From an uncultured Oscillospiraceae bacterium (GTDB lineage: Bacteria; Bacillota; Clostridia; Oscillospirales; Acutalibacteraceae): a stretch of 12,239 nt of DNA. The stretch is taken from the NCBI GenBank assembly GCA_900552985.1, contig USBP01000017.1, positions 1-12,239 on the forward strand, read 5' to 3'. Made by a program: the position numbers and the translations under genes. The notes under the pieces are model-generated. The model searched no databases, was not told where the DNA came from, and saw only the letters and a list, made by a program, of their open reading frames with translations. Shown piece by piece: positions 12,157 through 12,239 of this stretch. Positions within the stretch are counted from its first letter, which is position 1. Each line of letters opens with the position of its first letter.

Positions 12157-12239
12157 AACGTTTCGTTATTTATCCGGCACGAACGATCCACATCAATACC
12201 CACTCCTATGAGCATCGGCGCAGGGCTATGCCCCCCGCG

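Larger units (their letters stand above)
11956..12239 (-). other. Leader and upstream region of the secreted-protein gene, no gene seen
   Basis: This 284-base stretch has no supported coding sequence. It has an AT-rich half (about 12115-12190) with a nested dyad, homopolymer runs (seven Gs after seven As on the minus strand near 12064-12078), two short perfect hairpins and the ribosome binding site. I see no convincing -35/-10 pair, so the promoter is not assigned. Confidence 0.6.

Noticed and set aside
12117..12239. Minus-strand open frame entering from the window end, with a stretch MLIGVGIDVD slightly like a holo-ACP synthase start
   Set aside because: It stops within 41 codons, has no further family residues after the first ten, and runs into AT-rich dyad sequence. 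The resemblance is too short to support a gene.
1..12239. tRNA, rRNA, CRISPR arrays, insertion sequences, known riboswitch classes
   Set aside because: Reading both strands showed no cloverleaf, spacer-repeat pattern, transposase frame or recognisable riboswitch core.

Overview
The window is one strand of a Gram-positive, clostridia-like chromosome. The base composition is moderately GC-rich, ribosome binding sites are strong GGAGG/AAGGAG types, and the V-type ATPase subunits read as the clostridial variety (for example the F subunit with its PDRHGSGR..DSITRYVREAIG stretch, and K with a degenerate first hairpin). I place it tentatively among gut or anaerobic Oscillospiraceae-like Clostridia. 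All convincing genes lie on the minus strand, so they read from high to low coordinates. The long plus-strand reading frames are shadows.

Layout in transcription order. (1) 12239-11956: leader of a secreted-protein gene, without a recognisable gene but with several dyads. (2) 11955-9400: an 851-residue Sec-secreted protein of unknown function, closed by a strong intrinsic terminator (9340-9287). (3) 9286-9091: the control region of the ATPase operon, with two upstream dyads, an extended -10 promoter (-10 at 9174-9169) and a stem-loop at the predicted 5' end of the mRNA. (4) 9090-1: a complete-looking V/A-type ATPase operon in the order H, C, I, K, F, E, A, B, D. D runs off the window edge and lacks only its last residues.

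The genes form one rotary ion pump. A and B make the catalytic hexamer, D and F the central shaft, C the funnel joining shaft to ring, K the ion-carrying ring, I the membrane stator with the two essential arginines, and E and H the peripheral stalks. I cannot tell whether it mainly pumps (H+ or Na+) or makes ATP.

The most unusual feature is that the catalytic A subunit is encoded as two cistrons. The frame is continuous, but an in-frame TAG (3537-3535) stands exactly where family members carry a conserved Trp. That TAG forms part of a strong Shine-Dalgarno sequence followed five bases later by an ATG that replaces a conserved Pro. The N-terminal beta-barrel part (119 aa) and the rest (462 aa) would then be made separately by coupled initiation, with the break at the entry to the A-specific 'bulge' (non-homologous) domain. 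The C part also has Gly for the second Glu of the GERGNEM motif. The B and C genes end at ordinary TAG stops, so UAG appears to be a normal terminator here.

The second unusual feature is the strongly structured spacing inside the operon. The H-C, C-I and A-B gaps are long and contain stable hairpins, some with U-tracts that look like terminators or attenuators, whereas the other junctions are tight.
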